From NCBI RefSeq assembly GCF_900496995.4, contig NC_044016.1:19510932-19574931 (forward strand): a stretch of DNA of 64,000 nt, written 5' to 3'. A model generated the notes under the pieces. That model worked only from the letters and a program-made list of their open reading frames with translations, searched no databases and was not told the DNA's origin. Shown here piece after piece: positions 52,501-64,000 of this stretch (position 1 is the stretch's first letter; every line of letters starts with the position of its first letter). A program made the translations under genes and the position numbers. The stretch comes from Aquila chrysaetos chrysaetos. Its lineage: Eukaryota; Chordata; Aves; Accipitriformes; Accipitridae.

Positions 52501-54807
52501 TTTTTTTTCAATTTGCTTTGCTTTGAAAAACAAAAAAAGAACAGGATAATCAGATGTCTTGGTCCCTCTCTTCCTTTAACTGGCTAGTTATAGTAGGTTT
52601 CCATGGTAAGAAAAAAGCTTGTGATTCAACAAGCACAGAGAGCCCATTGAGGTTGGAAGATGTTATAGGCTTTGCACATCTGGTTTGTTGAAAATTTCCA
52701 GCTTTCTTTTTTTTTCTTTTTTAAGAAAAAAGAGGAAAAAGAGGAAGAAGAGAGGGGAAAAATACTATGAGGCAAACATGAGAAATAGCTCAGCATTGGT
52801 AAGGGCAGACAGTTCCCTTTTAGGAGTCCAAAAGCAGTTTTTTGCCAGTGGAAGAACCAAGGCCATAGGTTGAGAAGAAGTTGGAATGGCATGTGTTCAA
52901 ACATAGTAAGGGTGTGTGAGGAGAAGGTAGAGAAACATTTCCTAAGCATGTTATAGTCATTAAAATAAAACATCTCTGTATGTCGAGTGCTTTATGTTGG
53001 CTATGTCTAAAAAAGTGTGCAACAACCTCCAGACATACTGATTTGTCTGTAGGGAGATTCTCCGGTTATTCTTAAAGCAAAAGAACGGCATTTTTCCTGC
53101 AAGTGCCTGACCAAGAAAAGTTGCATTGCTGTGCTGGTCATATATCACTTGCTGGTTTTCAACCCCTGACTGACCTTGTAAAGAATCTGCATTGGGCTTT
53201 TGTCCTAGCGTGCCAAAAGAAAGGACCACCAGCATCTATAACACCAAACCAAAAGCAGGCAGTCTAACCCAAGGACAGAGAGAATTTGCTTCCAGAAATG
53301 TGCACCTAACTATAATGAAGGTGAAAAGTTTACCCAGTCATAAAACAGAAGCCCCCAAACCATAGAAAACTGAGCTTTTCTCAGTAACTTTAGTGGAGGC
53401 ATGGAATGTAAAATACTGGTTTTGTGATTATAAAGCCAGTATGGTGTGAACTTTATTATGTTGGGAGCGGTTTGAATCTTCTCAAGCAAAGTGACAACAA
53501 TGAAAACATTAGGCACGTTATTCTCCACAGAATTTCCTTTACAACATTAACAAGTGTTAGAGTGCCCAGCTTTGCCTTCTGAGTGCTGCAATAACTACTG
53601 CCTCACTAGCATTTGCCAGGGCAGCTAGCTCTAGCTGACAGCCAGTAGCTCCTGGTGTTTGCAGCTGCAAGTCAATATTACCAACATTATCTCCACAGCA
53701 AGGAAATGCTTTTGAATTACAGAATGACATTACTGGAGAGCAACTGGATGAGTGAGGAGTCTTACTGTTCAGATTCTCAGCCTGTAATTGCCTGTCCTTC
53801 GAAATCTAAGGCCTACCAATCCAATGGCATAGGTTTCATTAATAATGCAATAGCTCCCTTAACTCTACAAGAACTGACACCAGTGGTGGAAACAATTCAA
53901 TCCAAAAGAAATAACACATTTGCTTCATAAAGCCAAGCACTTTTAACATGCCAGCCAACAAGGGCAGATTTGCCATTACATATTGTTTACTTTAGAACTT
54001 GCTCTTCTCTAAACATTTTCATATGCTTATGATCTTTTCATATAAATTCTTCCTCATTCAGCCGAGAGACAGAGGGATTAGTGCCAGACTCCAATCATCA
54101 GCAAAGAACAAGCACCTCCTTAGTTGCACAAATCTGGTAGTGGAGATGCAGACAGTGAAAGGACAAAATGATCACAGCAGTACCTGAAGAATAACATGCG
54201 TATGGTGCTGGCTGTGTAAGAAGGATCCAAGAATGTTGGACAAACCACGCTTGTTTGCGATTTCTATCCTTGCAATGAAATACAAGCAGTAAAAGAGAAG
54301 CCTAAGTGGAAAAGATAAGGTATTCAGGGCTACCAAACTACCCAGAGGTGCATTTTTAAGGGAAAGGAATGAAGCACAAATGCTCCCAGCTGAATGAGCA
54401 GAGTGGGATGAAGTCAGAAGCAGAAGGTAAAAGATATGAGGCCATTATCACTCATCACCAAAGGGCCTCTTTTTGAGAGATTGCTTAAAAGGCAGTCCCT
54501 TCAACACCACGGCACGGTGTGGTATCCTGGTACAGACATTGCCATCACAATTCTATGCCACACATGGATAATATTAAGGAAGATTAGCAAGAAGTGGGCA
54601 AGAGCACTGAACCTTCCTTTAATCCTAAAATACATTCTAAATGGCTATAGACCAGATTAGGAAAAGTAAGAAACTTCAGCCTAAACCATTTTCAGTGTCT
54701 ATTATAGTTATCACTACAGTCCCAGCATCTGAAATTGCTGCTTCCATTTTGATTCAAGCTTTTGACTGAGCCAGTGAAACCCCAAACACTTCAAAAGGTA
54801 TTCTTAC
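46579..54807 (-). other. DAAM2: DAAM2 8.2-kb intron
   Basis: The longest DAAM2 intron in the window. Open frames on both strands show no conserved domain, and no mobile element was recognised by eye. Regulatory elements could be present but cannot be shown. Confidence 0.75.
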
Positions 54808-54939
54808 CTTGTCTCTAGCTTCATTGAGAAGGTCTTCCAACTCTGAGAAGCTGAAACTGGCCACAGTGATGAAATCACTCATGACAGGAACGAACCTGTC
54901 CCCTGATTCCCATACGCGTCTCTTCTGATAATCCAGTTC
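54808..54939 (-). CDS. DAAM2: DAAM2 exon: FH2 domain
   Basis: Encodes 44 residues: [20 protein letters not shown], then [20 protein letters not shown] and ARDK. The segment from FVPVM to the [12 protein letters not shown] helix is well conserved in DAAM formins and belongs to the C-terminal helical half of FH2, which binds and moves with the growing actin filament end. The donor on the - strand is GTAAGA and the acceptor is CTCTTTCAG. Whole codons only, with phase 0 at both borders. Confidence 0.95.
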
Positions 54940-57900
54940 CTGAAAGAGAAGAAGTAAGAGATATAAACAGGCAAGTGTCAAAGATTCCTCGCTGACAAGG
55001 AAGGGAGCAGGGAAGCCCATCTATTTCACTCAGTGCAGAGCATGCTCTGCTCCCACTCCACACACATTCATCCAGAGCTGTAACTCAGAAACCACTTTCT
55101 CACTAAGACAAAGGTTTTGCCTTTTCAGCATGAGACAGCAGGTTAAGGTGGGATGAAGGAAGGTCTTAGCTACGGTTCCTGTTATCCTCGAACAACAACT
55201 GCTCCCAAGAAAGCCATCAACATGTTGAATTTCTAAAGCAACATTATAATTTAAGCATCAAGTACGTGAAATGCTGCATTTTGTTTTCCTATGCAAAGTG
55301 ACAAATTATAATAGAGAACTCTGTGTAGCAAGTGAACTTGGAATTTTTAATAGTGAGTTTCCCTCCACCTTCTCTTCCCGTGATGATTCGAAAGGCTGTA
55401 TACTCAGGGAAATTTGTACATGTGTGAATAATATATATAGTTCCTAGCTCTGGATCTCCCCTTTAGTTCTTCGAAAAGCACTAGGTGGGCAGCAAAAAGA
55501 CATCAAAATTGATTCTCCCACTGAAGAACAAGCAGACAGACATCAAGTGTAACATTTGCTAGCACCCTGCTAAGCAATAAGCATTAGCTTGGATGTCATA
55601 AAAGTTACAGAGGTATAAATTGAGGCTATTGCAATAAGAAGATTGGGGGGGGGGGGGAAGACATAAAACCATAGGAAACTGAGCTCTATTTGTCCACTAC
55701 CTACAGAAAGAAAAAAAAAATTGTAAGATTCTTTCTTTCTGGCTCAAGTATTTTAGTTTTAAGCCAAGATTACCCATGCTATCTCTTCCCTTACTCTATT
55801 CACCATGCTTGTGGCATGGAAAGAAATACAGAGCTCCTCAAAATGACTAAGTTATAGTAAGACTGGCAGTCTCACATGCCTGTGCTTGGCTTGTGTGCTG
55901 TTGACAGTCTCATGGGGACAATGAAATTGCAATCTGGGCCGCATCTTTATTCTCAGCTGAATAATCAGTGGGAATGATAAAGCCTTACTTTCTCTGTAGG
56001 GAAAGCAGCATGAAACAGGTCAAGTTACAATCTGACCATCTGTTCCCTTTGGAAAAAAATATTTTTGTGCTGGCTGCAACTCCAGCTACACACATGTTTG
56101 GTGCTCTCTGTTACTGGTCATCAAAATACTGGTTCACTGAGCCAAGTGGGTGGGTTTATAAGCATCTATGCTGAGAAACTCCTTGGGATTTGTTCCACGC
56201 TGCTGCTGAATGCAAAGAATGACTTTGGACATCAACAATCTAAAATCAGATGTGATATATCTTCTGATCTGATGTGAGTTGGAAAGATAATGTAACCACT
56301 ACAAGGAAAGACCACAAGGCAGAAAAGAGGCAGGAAAAGCAATGAGCAGAGAAAAGTCCACATTAAAGAAGTGCTACTTCCCCTGCTTTATATTACATCC
56401 TCTCCTCCACCGGTTTTCCTAATACATCACAAGAGACAGTCCCAGGAGCACTACTCAGTTACATCACTTTGCAATGAATTGTCTCTGTGTTAAAATCACT
56501 CTGAATTGGACCTTACAAGTACAGGAAATGTCACGTCAAATGCTTCTAAGAATTACGCACATTTTTTCAGCCACTCTTTCCCATTCTAGTTTTTAAGCTA
56601 ATTTTAGCTGAAAGTTGTTCTATCCCCTCCTCCCCCACCTTCCCAAGCAGGTGAGTATAACAGTTCTGCATCTTACTCACTGTTGAAAGCTATGACACTT
56701 GGGGCTGTTACCAGAAAGTAATGTTTTTCAAAGCAAAATTAAGATTAGGTGCTCTGCCTTTCATTTTTAAATTCAGTCCTTCCCTGCATGACTATGTAGT
56801 CAACCTGACAGCAATGCCAGAGAATAAGAAACTCCTCTGTATCTTCTAGAAATGGTCCATACTAGTCATAACAGCACAACAGCAGAAGCCAGCACTGCAC
56901 CTGGTGGGCTGGGCTGCTGGTTCTCTAGAGAGGTGAAATGATTCAGCCATGGCAGTGGTTTCTCAAGCAGTGGTTATGGTCTCCTTGCTGTGTGAAAGAA
57001 GGACTCTGCTGACAGAATTCACTTCCTGATTTGGAGAAGACCAAGAACTACTTAGCTGTCCTTCTGGGAGCATCCTACACAAAGGCAATAGTTGCATGCA
57101 TGTCTTGAAAACAAATGTGTCTTATTTTTACAAAGAAGCTGCAAGTCCAGGACGGCAAAGGGTTAGTTGTACCTTTAAGAACATCTGACTGTGAAACTAT
57201 TTTTAGCTTTCTATTCTTAAGGGGCCTTGAAGAAACTTCTCAGTCACTGGAGCCAAGGCTGTGGTGTGAACACAGTGGAATGGAATCAAGAATCACACCT
57301 TCCCCTCCTCCCCCTTCAACCTGACAGTGATCTTCTATTGTTGCTATAATGCTGCTTTTTACACGCCAGAAAACCACAAATTGAGCAAGCAGACTGGGAG
57401 GTGCTGGCAGCCCCAGATGAAAAATACCATGGCAGGGAGAAGACTGAGGAGGGAAGATGGTGATTGAATGGGAAGGATAGGTTGCCCATGGAACCCATGT
57501 ATGGGAAAGACTAGAAAAATTGGCTGTAAAGGCAAAAGGACAAATAACCCAATCACAGAAAGCAAAACAGAAGTAGGTACTCACATTTCAATGGGGGGAA
57601 TTGTCTGTCCCAGCCAAAACTGGGCCTCTCTTCATGTCATGAACTCCTTGTTAGCCTTCCCTTTACAGGTGCTTTTAATTCCCAGAACACTGCACTCCAT
57701 GTATGCAGCAGTATCTCTTCTCATTGCTGCATTCTTCCTTACCCAAACAATCCAGAAATAAGGTTTGGAAAGTCTGTTTTTTTACAGGAGGATCACTGGC
57801 CAATTACATGATGAACTGCTGGAGGCAGCCAGACAGCCTGGGGACCACTGACAGGACAAAGATCCCTTCCTCTAACCCCAGAACCAAACCAAACTAAAGG

Positions 57901-59384
57901 AAAATGAAGTCATCACTGTCTCATAGTGGATGAGAAGGACTGGAGAGTCCTGTGTCAGTTCCTTGTAGATAGGTAATCCTTGCACAGAAACCACCCAATG
58001 CAATTCCCAACAAGTGGTCCCTTTGCCAGCCATCCCAGTGCAGAATGCTCCCCATCTGCAATGCTCCATTAGCATTAAACTGGCATAAGTTGAAAAAGAC
58101 AAATGAAACATCCTGAAGACAGAGGGACACTGAGAATTGTAGCTAATAAAACCCTGTTTGAAAAGGCAAAGAACAGCTAAAGATGGCAGGGACCTTCCTG
58201 AGTTCCAAAGACCTCTGCCTTGTCTCTCAGCACTACCCTTGCCTTAGTTTATCCAACAGGCAAGAGATGCCAGCACCAACCTGAACATAGGATTTTGTTC
58301 CTATACTTGCAGAAAGAGAGAATTATGCTCTTAGGGTCCAAATATGTTTATCTGTGAGAATGATGGGAGACATTAAGGGACAGAGACAACAGAGTGACTT
58401 TAGCCTTTAATCTTTTTCAACTGCTGTGCAAACACTAACTTGCCATTCCTCACATCAGCCCTTGTGAGAGGTAGCTATTTGTAGCTGCCATTTCACAGTG
58501 AGGAGGCAAACACATGGAGTTGTTCAAAGCCACACACATACATCAATGGCATAACCAAGAGGCAAATATGAGATTTCCTACCTCCTGCCACCAAACACAG
58601 TGTCCCACCAAACACTGTACTCCCCTGCCTCAGGAAGGCTGGAGTCTTTCCCCAGGAACAAACCCAACACGTTAACTAAAGGAGGCTTCCAGGTAGGGGA
58701 ACCACAGCTGACACATGAACTTGTGACTCCCGGGAGCATTTAGGCCCATCCGTCATCTTTAACTCTTATAATTCAGTACACACAACTGCATCAATGCACC
58801 ATTTGTACTGTTCTCTGTTGAAATGGAAGGTTCTGCACTACCTAAGTACAAATTGAACACTGCAACCTAAGTCCAGCTTAAAAGGCTTTCATTAATAGCA
58901 GGAAAAAATGCCATTGTTGCTTTGCTTGCCAGCTCAACTCCCTCATCTTTAACTAGTCTATCCTTTCCTTTGCCTTTCCAAGGAGTGGTTAGGATAGGTT
59001 AGGGTTGCATATAACAGTGCACTGCCTGTTTATTACTACTCTAAGAGCCATGTGGAACACTTGCTTAGCAGCCAGCCATCCCTCAGTAACAAAGAGCAAG
59101 CATTTTATTTCTTCTTTCAGTCCATGCTATTTGTCAAGCTGTCCTTTTACTTTCCAGGCTGAGAGCAAACAAGCTCTTCATTAGGCTTAAGTCTGCCAAG
59201 ATCATCAGCAGGAGCCCCACATGAAAAGCTTTTATTTGTTTTTTTCTTGGTTAATGCATTCTGGAACGGAATGGAAAGAAACGGAAGAAGAAAGCCCACT
59301 TTCTCTTATCATAAAATATATAGTGCCCCTGATTCTGAGTGAGATATTTTAAGTATGGCGCTGTGGAAACCTTCAGATACTTAC
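54940..59384 (-). other. DAAM2: DAAM2 intron, 4.4 kb
   Basis: Contains a 13-G run on the + strand at 55645-55657. No coding homology or repeat family recognised. Confidence 0.75.
55645..55657 (+). repeat. 13-G mononucleotide run
   Basis: Uninterrupted G13 on the + strand (C13 in DAAM2 pre-mRNA). Such tracts are prone to slippage and sequencing error. Confidence 0.85.
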
Positions 59385-59445
59385 AGCTTCAACAGCTTTC
59401 AATCCGGTCTTTATGTTGTTGACTTCCTTCTCCAGCTCTACCAGG
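59385..59445 (-). CDS. DAAM2: DAAM2 short exon: FH2 helix
   Basis: A 61-base exon. One base (C) completes an Asn codon started in the upstream exon, then 20 codons read LVELEKEVNNIKTGLKAVEA. The joined peptide AAKVNLVELEKEV agrees with vertebrate DAAM FH2, which supports both borders. The acceptor on the - strand is CCTGTGCAG and the donor is GTAAGT. Phase 0 leads to ELDYQ in the next exon. Confidence 0.92.
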
Positions 59446-60914
59446 CTGCACAGGAGACAGACACAGAGCAGATAAAACAAAAAAAGCAGTGTTACACAGG
59501 AATACAGGAACTGTGCAGCAGAGCATACAATTGGCCCATCAAGTCTGGTATCTGGCCTCTGGCATCAGCCATGCCAGATGATTAGAAATGAGGGGAAGGG
59601 GGTCTGTTAATGCTCTGTGCTGCTTTTTGTATGAGATGTAAGATGAGGCAGACCCTGCTCTCCTATGGTCACATTGAAGATTGGGATTTTCCTGGGAAGA
59701 AGAGGGGGGTTGCCCTCGGAACATCTGCCCTGTGAGCTGAGACTGACCCTCCAGCAAGGAGCATATGCCACATGGCCAGCTTGCAGTAATCAGCTGACAC
59801 ATAAGCAAGAACCCCAGCTTTAGCACACACATTACTGGGGTCTCAGATTATCTCTACATATGATTCTTTAACCACTTACTACTAAATCCCATTAGCAGTA
59901 CATTTACATGTGATTTTTGTTTTCTTCACAGTCCAAACATTGTTTTCTCCATTTGCATTTCTACCATATGGTAGTCCTTGCAAGCTTACATTGTAACTGA
60001 GCGTATAACCCTACTGTTAATGTTAATACATGCTTCCCTAGACACAAGTGTTGTACTGAATTTCTGCTCACATATACAAACAAGAGTTTTTATTTCTAGG
60101 ACTTGTATGAAAAAATGACTTTTCATTTCCAGGTAACTAGTTAGTACCTATTTGTGAGTCAGCAGGCATCTCCAAGTATTTGATGAGTAGTAGTTTACAT
60201 CTCCAAACCACCACTAAAGCCTTATTAAGTGCCTTTAAGTGTGAACCTACATTTATTTTTTACTTGTCTTTCATTAGCTAGAATAGTTCCCTATACAAAG
60301 AATCATGGCTAGGCAAATAGTATGCAAAAGTATTTTTGAGCAGTGCTTTGGAAAAAAAAAAAAAGCTAGTATGTTGGGGGATGGCTTGTGTATTCATTTT
60401 CCACAAACAGCTACAGAAATGGAAAAAAATATCATTGAAATCTGTGCAGAAAGTATGATGCTTTCCACATTTCTGTGCAAGACTGATTTGTGCAAAAGTT
60501 TGAACAATCTTCCTGTAAAGGATTTACTGTAGCTTCTGTGCCTAATTGAATCTGCCTTGGAAACAAACCTTCAATTATCCAGAAAAAATAGCAAGTGACT
60601 TAAATGAACAACCATAGAATATGGTGAGTGAATTACAAACAACAACCAGTCTAGTTACAGTGTCTGATTCAAAAATAAAGTAGATATAGGTATATCTGAG
60701 TAAAGCTGTCAATTTGGTTACCTACAAATGTTTTTGGACCAAAATTCTCTGTTGATATACCTCTGAATACCATCAGGGATGTGAGCAAAGGCATTTCAGC
60801 TGTAAAGCTGGCCATGAGTTTAGAAGACAGCAATAAAAAACCTGATGATTATTAAGTTAACAGAAATCACTGGGAACTCCAGTTCTGGGAACAAGCAAAT
60901 AGCACTGGACTTAC
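59446..60914 (-). other. DAAM2: DAAM2 intron, 1.5 kb
   Basis: AT-rich intron with a short poly-A run near 60352-60364. Nothing else recognised. Confidence 0.75.
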
Positions 60915-61022
60915 TTGACTTTTGCTGCTTCTGGAAGATGCTGCAACTCAGACTGAATATCTAGGATATCTGGATAATTCTTTTCAAAGATCATAATTAA
61001 GTAGTGCAACAGTGTAATGTTC
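60915..61022 (-). CDS. DAAM2: DAAM2 exon: FH2 domain, LLHYLIM helix
   Basis: Encodes [20 protein letters not shown], then [10 protein letters not shown] and EAAKV, preceded by one base and followed by two. The sequence follows the [10 protein letters not shown] segment of the previous exon, and the LLHYL motif is a formin FH2 hallmark. The donor on the - strand is GTAAGT; the acceptor AG sits directly after a long T run (A run at 61025-61040 on the + strand), an unusually plain pyrimidine tract. Confidence 0.95.
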
Positions 61023-62822
61023 CTAAAAAAAAAAAAAAGAAAAAAAGGAGGGAGAAATGAAAAGGAATATGGTGATAAGAAGGAAAAGGATGGTGGGAGG
61101 ATTGTGACAAATCAGTGAAAAATACTTGGGTAGCAATTGTGCTTGCATGAACAAAACAAACAATATATCAGCAGTTAGCAGGTCTGTTATTGAAAGAAAA
61201 CTATCACAGACTGAAATGAATCAGTCCTTTATGAACCATCCTTCCTAAAACCTCAAGCAATATATTGTACCTTGATTCATTCTGGAAGCACCAGCATGCT
61301 TCCATCCACCTGTGTAGATGGTGTAACAGAAAAGAAAATTGTGTAACACTGTATACTATTTGTCCCCAGATGCTTCAGAGAATAAGCAACTAATAGTACT
61401 AAAATGACATTAACTCATAAGGGAGAAGTAAATTGTTCTCAGAGGCAATGTGGAAAAAACTTAAGAGTTAACGAAGAAGAGGAAAAGGTTCTTGAAGAGT
61501 GAGGAAGTTGCAAAGAAATCTCCTACACTAATGAAACTGCTATTCTTATGAATAGTGGTCAGGCTTACTATTACAAAAGCAATGGCAGCTCAGGTAGGAG
61601 TAGATAGAAATAAGAGGTATGAGAGATGCAGGAGAAAGTTTAAGAAAATTTGTAAAGTAAATGATGAATTTTGCATCAGTGAATTTTGCATGTAGAGAGA
61701 ACTGCCAGCTGTAACAGCTACTTGTGGTGGGTGTTACATGGTTAACTGACAGGCAAGACAGCAGATGGCCACTGCTTCACACAGACTAGAGCCTGGGAGC
61801 TGGGAACCGGTGAGAAAACAGAATCTGCACAGGACATTTAACATATGGAAAATCAAGCCAAGGTACATTAAGGCAAAAAAATGTTCAACGCTAGCTACAC
61901 AAGTGTTAGCCTTGGAATACAGAAAGGACATGGTGGTAGTCAAAACAGAACTCTGTTAGTTCAAACTGTATTAGGTAGGGATGAATTTCCTATAGCTTCT
62001 TACTGCCATTATTCATTCTGTCACAGCCTGAAGTCATTTCACCACAACTATGGTCTCAGCAGGCCTCACAAGTCAAGGAAGGTGTGAGTTAGTAAGAACC
62101 AGTATAGGAGATCTCCAAGGAAAAACTTAGTGTTGCTGGAGCCCAAAAGTAGTATTCTCTCCCCAGTCACAGCTGGATTAATTCCCAGAACCAGTATGGG
62201 GATATGGGGCAAAACATGGGGTAGAATTACGAAGACCTGCAGCCCATGTCCATAAATAGTAAGTTCCACCTTCCCAAACCCAGCTATTTTCCTTAGCTGC
62301 TCTAGATACAACCCGGATCAGTCTCTCTGAGTTATACCTTGTGGTTCCATTACTGATGTAGGTAGAGAGAGCCAGTTTATATTAGTCCGGCATGAGAAAC
62401 ATATGCCATGTTTCACAGGAGACATACAACTGTGGACAGAGTTTTTTTGTGTTTTCTTTTTGCAAAACCATGGTCATAAAACTTTGGTATAAAGGGCAAA
62501 TTCCATAGAAATCCCCCTCTCCCCAAAACGTATTTCAGTTATTTGTGAAATACTACATTTTGTCATCCTTGCATAGTGCTGCAGAAATACAATCCAACAA
62601 CAGATGTGCGTTATCCAAAGAAACAGCAGAATTTGAGTGCTGTGTTAATAGCTGGTCTTAATTGCTGCAGGATTTTTTAGAGTGAAAAGCACTACTTAAA
62701 TGCTAAATAAGACATTATTTTAAATGGTCTACAGACCTAAAACCAAACAAAAACCAGTTTCATTACTATGATAAGAGATGCAGCAGCACAGTAGCTAACT
62801 CATTTATGGCCTTCTAGCCTAC
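61023..62822 (-). other. DAAM2: DAAM2 intron, 1.8 kb
   Basis: Apart from the A-rich acceptor tract nothing was recognised. Confidence 0.75.
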
Positions 62823-62991
62823 CTGTCTATACTGGATTTGGTGTCTGCAATTTTGTTCAGGCTGGAGACTTTGAAGCCGTAAGCACTTCCTCTTTGGCCC
62901 TTGTTCATATAATTCCCAAAGGCCAGAACTACCTCCAGGAGTTGCCTCAAACGCTTGCTTCGGATTAGTTCTTTAGATGCCAGAAGAATGG
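62823..62991 (-). CDS. DAAM2: DAAM2 exon: FH2 core with GNYMN motif
   Basis: Encodes [20 protein letters not shown], then [20 protein letters not shown] and [15 protein letters not shown], with two bases at each end shared with neighbouring codons. [11 protein letters not shown] with the following Gly-Phe and KIADTKS is the signature core of FH2, in the region that contacts actin and contains a Lys that is essential in formins generally. The donor on the - strand is GTAGGC and the acceptor is TTTTCAAG. This is the best-conserved DAAM2 exon in the window. Confidence 0.96.
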
Positions 62992-63745
62992 CTTGAAAAG
63001 AGAAAAAAATGAACAGGTTATTGCACAGTGGCTGTTTTTAACATGCCTGGGCCCGTAATTTGAAGTACCCTAAAATGCCCATCTGACTATTGTTCGGCAA
63101 ATGCTGCAACACAGTCTCTGTGTGTACTGTCCTTCCTGTACCTCATATGACCAGAACAAGGACAAATGGAAGGAAGATGCACTACATATAGCCTGTAGGA
63201 TGCTCCTCTAAACCTAGGAGCGAGTCTGTTCTGGACCTCAAACTAAAAACATAGCCAGCGAGAACAGGGGGAAGGCTTGAGCTCATCTGAAAATGCAGAG
63301 TAGAATACACTCACCTCTTCTCTGCAATAATCAGGGATGTGGCACAGAAGCCATACACTCCCCCCCCCCCTTGTAAGTTGCACGTTCTCAGAATACCACT
63401 GTCCTGAGGCATCTATTCTAACTGCCCCATGGAGAGGGAAGGTGCAAGGATTTGAGGGCGAGAAGGGAAGGCTGACCTGCACAGAAAGGCCATGAAAGCT
63501 TTTGGCAGCTCAGCACAGCCTGGTAGCACACTGTCACATCTGTCAAGTCATATTTACAGTGTAACAATCATGAAACTGACTTTATTAAGTCAATGGGTAC
63601 AAGAAGAGCATCTGACAATTCATTTCCTGGCACATGACATGCCTTGGACTCACTGGCTCTAAGCCATAGCACCTCCTTTGAAGACAAGCCTCTTTTGACC
63701 TTCCCTGCCCCTCTACCCAACTCTGAGCAAAAGCTTTAGCCATAC
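62992..63745 (-). other. DAAM2: DAAM2 intron, 0.75 kb
   Basis: Contains an 11-C run on the + strand (63360-63370), that is G11 in the pre-mRNA. Nothing else recognised. Confidence 0.75.
63360..63370 (+). repeat. 11-C mononucleotide run
   Basis: Uninterrupted C11 on the + strand; in the DAAM2 transcript it is a G11 tract, which may be length-variable. Confidence 0.85.
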
Positions 63746-63834
63746 CTTCCACTTTTGGTTTTGCTTCTGCCAGCCTTTCTGGAAACTTCTTCTTAAAGAA
63801 TAATGCTTGCAGCCGTTGCTGATAGTGGTCAATC
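63746..63834 (-). CDS. DAAM2: DAAM2 exon: FH2 domain, most upstream in window
   Basis: An 89-base exon encoding [20 protein letters not shown] then LAEAKPKVE, with a leading base that completes a codon and a trailing G that joins CC of the next exon to make Ala. The segment matches the DAAM FH2 helix that reads ...KKKF-ERLAE-KPKVEAI. The acceptor on the - strand is ATGCAG and the donor is GTATGG. The remaining upstream exons (start of FH2, FH1, GBD/FH3) are outside the window. Confidence 0.93.
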
Positions 63835-64000
63835 CTGCATGAAGGGTAGAGGAAAGCCAACACTGAACTAGAACTGTATTGTGAAGCCCAGGGCCAGTAT
63901 GCTGTCTATGTAATCTAATGGTTGGATGTTGAGTGCCACAAGGCCTATGCACGGAACTACGGACATAGTTCAAACATCTAACACTACATAATCAACCTTG
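63835..64000 (-). other. DAAM2: DAAM2 intron, cut by the window edge
   Basis: Intron sequence upstream of the 89-base FH2 exon; it continues past the end of the window. Confidence 0.7.

Larger units (their letters stand above)
44217..63834 (-). other. DAAM2: DAAM2 gene, 3' part
   Basis: Gene-level entry for a Dishevelled-associated activator of morphogenesis, a diaphanous-related formin. Seven coding exons run in order 63834-63746, 62991-62823, 61022-60915, 59445-59385, 54939-54808, 46578-46408 and 44432-44217, all with GT-AG borders and matching phases. Known role: DAAM proteins bind Dishevelled and Rho, and promote linear actin filament assembly through the FH2 domain in Wnt/planar cell polarity signalling. 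Only the FH2 C-terminal part and the DAD tail are in the window. The paralogue DAAM1 has a similar C-terminus; DAAM2 is chosen mainly because it is the known neighbour of MOCS1. Confidence 0.9.

Noticed and set aside
44217..63834. Assignment to DAAM1 rather than DAAM2
   Set aside because: The C-terminal tail resembles both paralogues, but MOCS1 is the established neighbour of DAAM2, so DAAM2 is preferred; a full-length alignment would settle it.

Overview
This is nuclear DNA from a bird. The evidence is spliced vertebrate genes, a CR1 LINE of the avian type, and a solo retroviral LTR of a family I associate with neoavian genomes. The exact species cannot be told from the sequence. The window covers most of one gene and the 3' end of a second, arranged tail to tail: MOCS1 on the + strand (70 to at least 22817) and the formin DAAM2 on the - strand (63834 down to 44217). 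The same neighbours are known in other vertebrates.

MOCS1, 70-22817. Ten coding exons can be placed by homology, splice sites and exact phase continuity. Exons 1-9 encode MOCS1A, the radical-SAM MoaA-type enzyme that starts molybdenum cofactor synthesis. Both Fe-S cysteine sets, the GGEP motif and the C-terminal Gly-Gly are present. Exon 10 encodes MOCS1B, the MoaC-type cyclic pyranopterin synthase. The phases show that exon 8 joined directly to exon 10, or exon 9 spliced from an internal donor just before its stop, gives one in-frame A-B fusion. Normal use of exon 9 instead ends MOCS1A at Gly-Gly-stop. The start codon and promoter lie upstream of the window.

Mobile DNA in MOCS1. Two 5'-truncated CR1 copies sit in opposite orientation in introns 3 and 6. 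They share 521 aligned bases with one difference, and exons 4-6 lie between them. Intron 2 has a possible LTR fragment and a short perfect hairpin. A 445-bp solo LTR with an exact 5-bp target duplication lies downstream of the MOCS1 stop (24457-24901).

Intergenic and 3' UTR DNA, about 24.9-44.2 kb. I recognise no protein gene here. It holds candidate poly(A) signals for both genes, simple repeats, a G-rich run and one GC-rich block with overlapping open frames.

DAAM2, 44217-63834, - strand. Seven terminal coding exons encode the C-terminal part of the FH2 actin-assembly domain, a charged coiled-coil stretch and the DAD autoregulatory tail. All phases join cleanly. The promoter and the exons for the N-terminal half lie beyond the window.

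The two genes have unrelated functions (cofactor synthesis in mitochondria; actin assembly in Wnt/planar polarity signalling). Their closeness is conserved synteny rather than a shared pathway.
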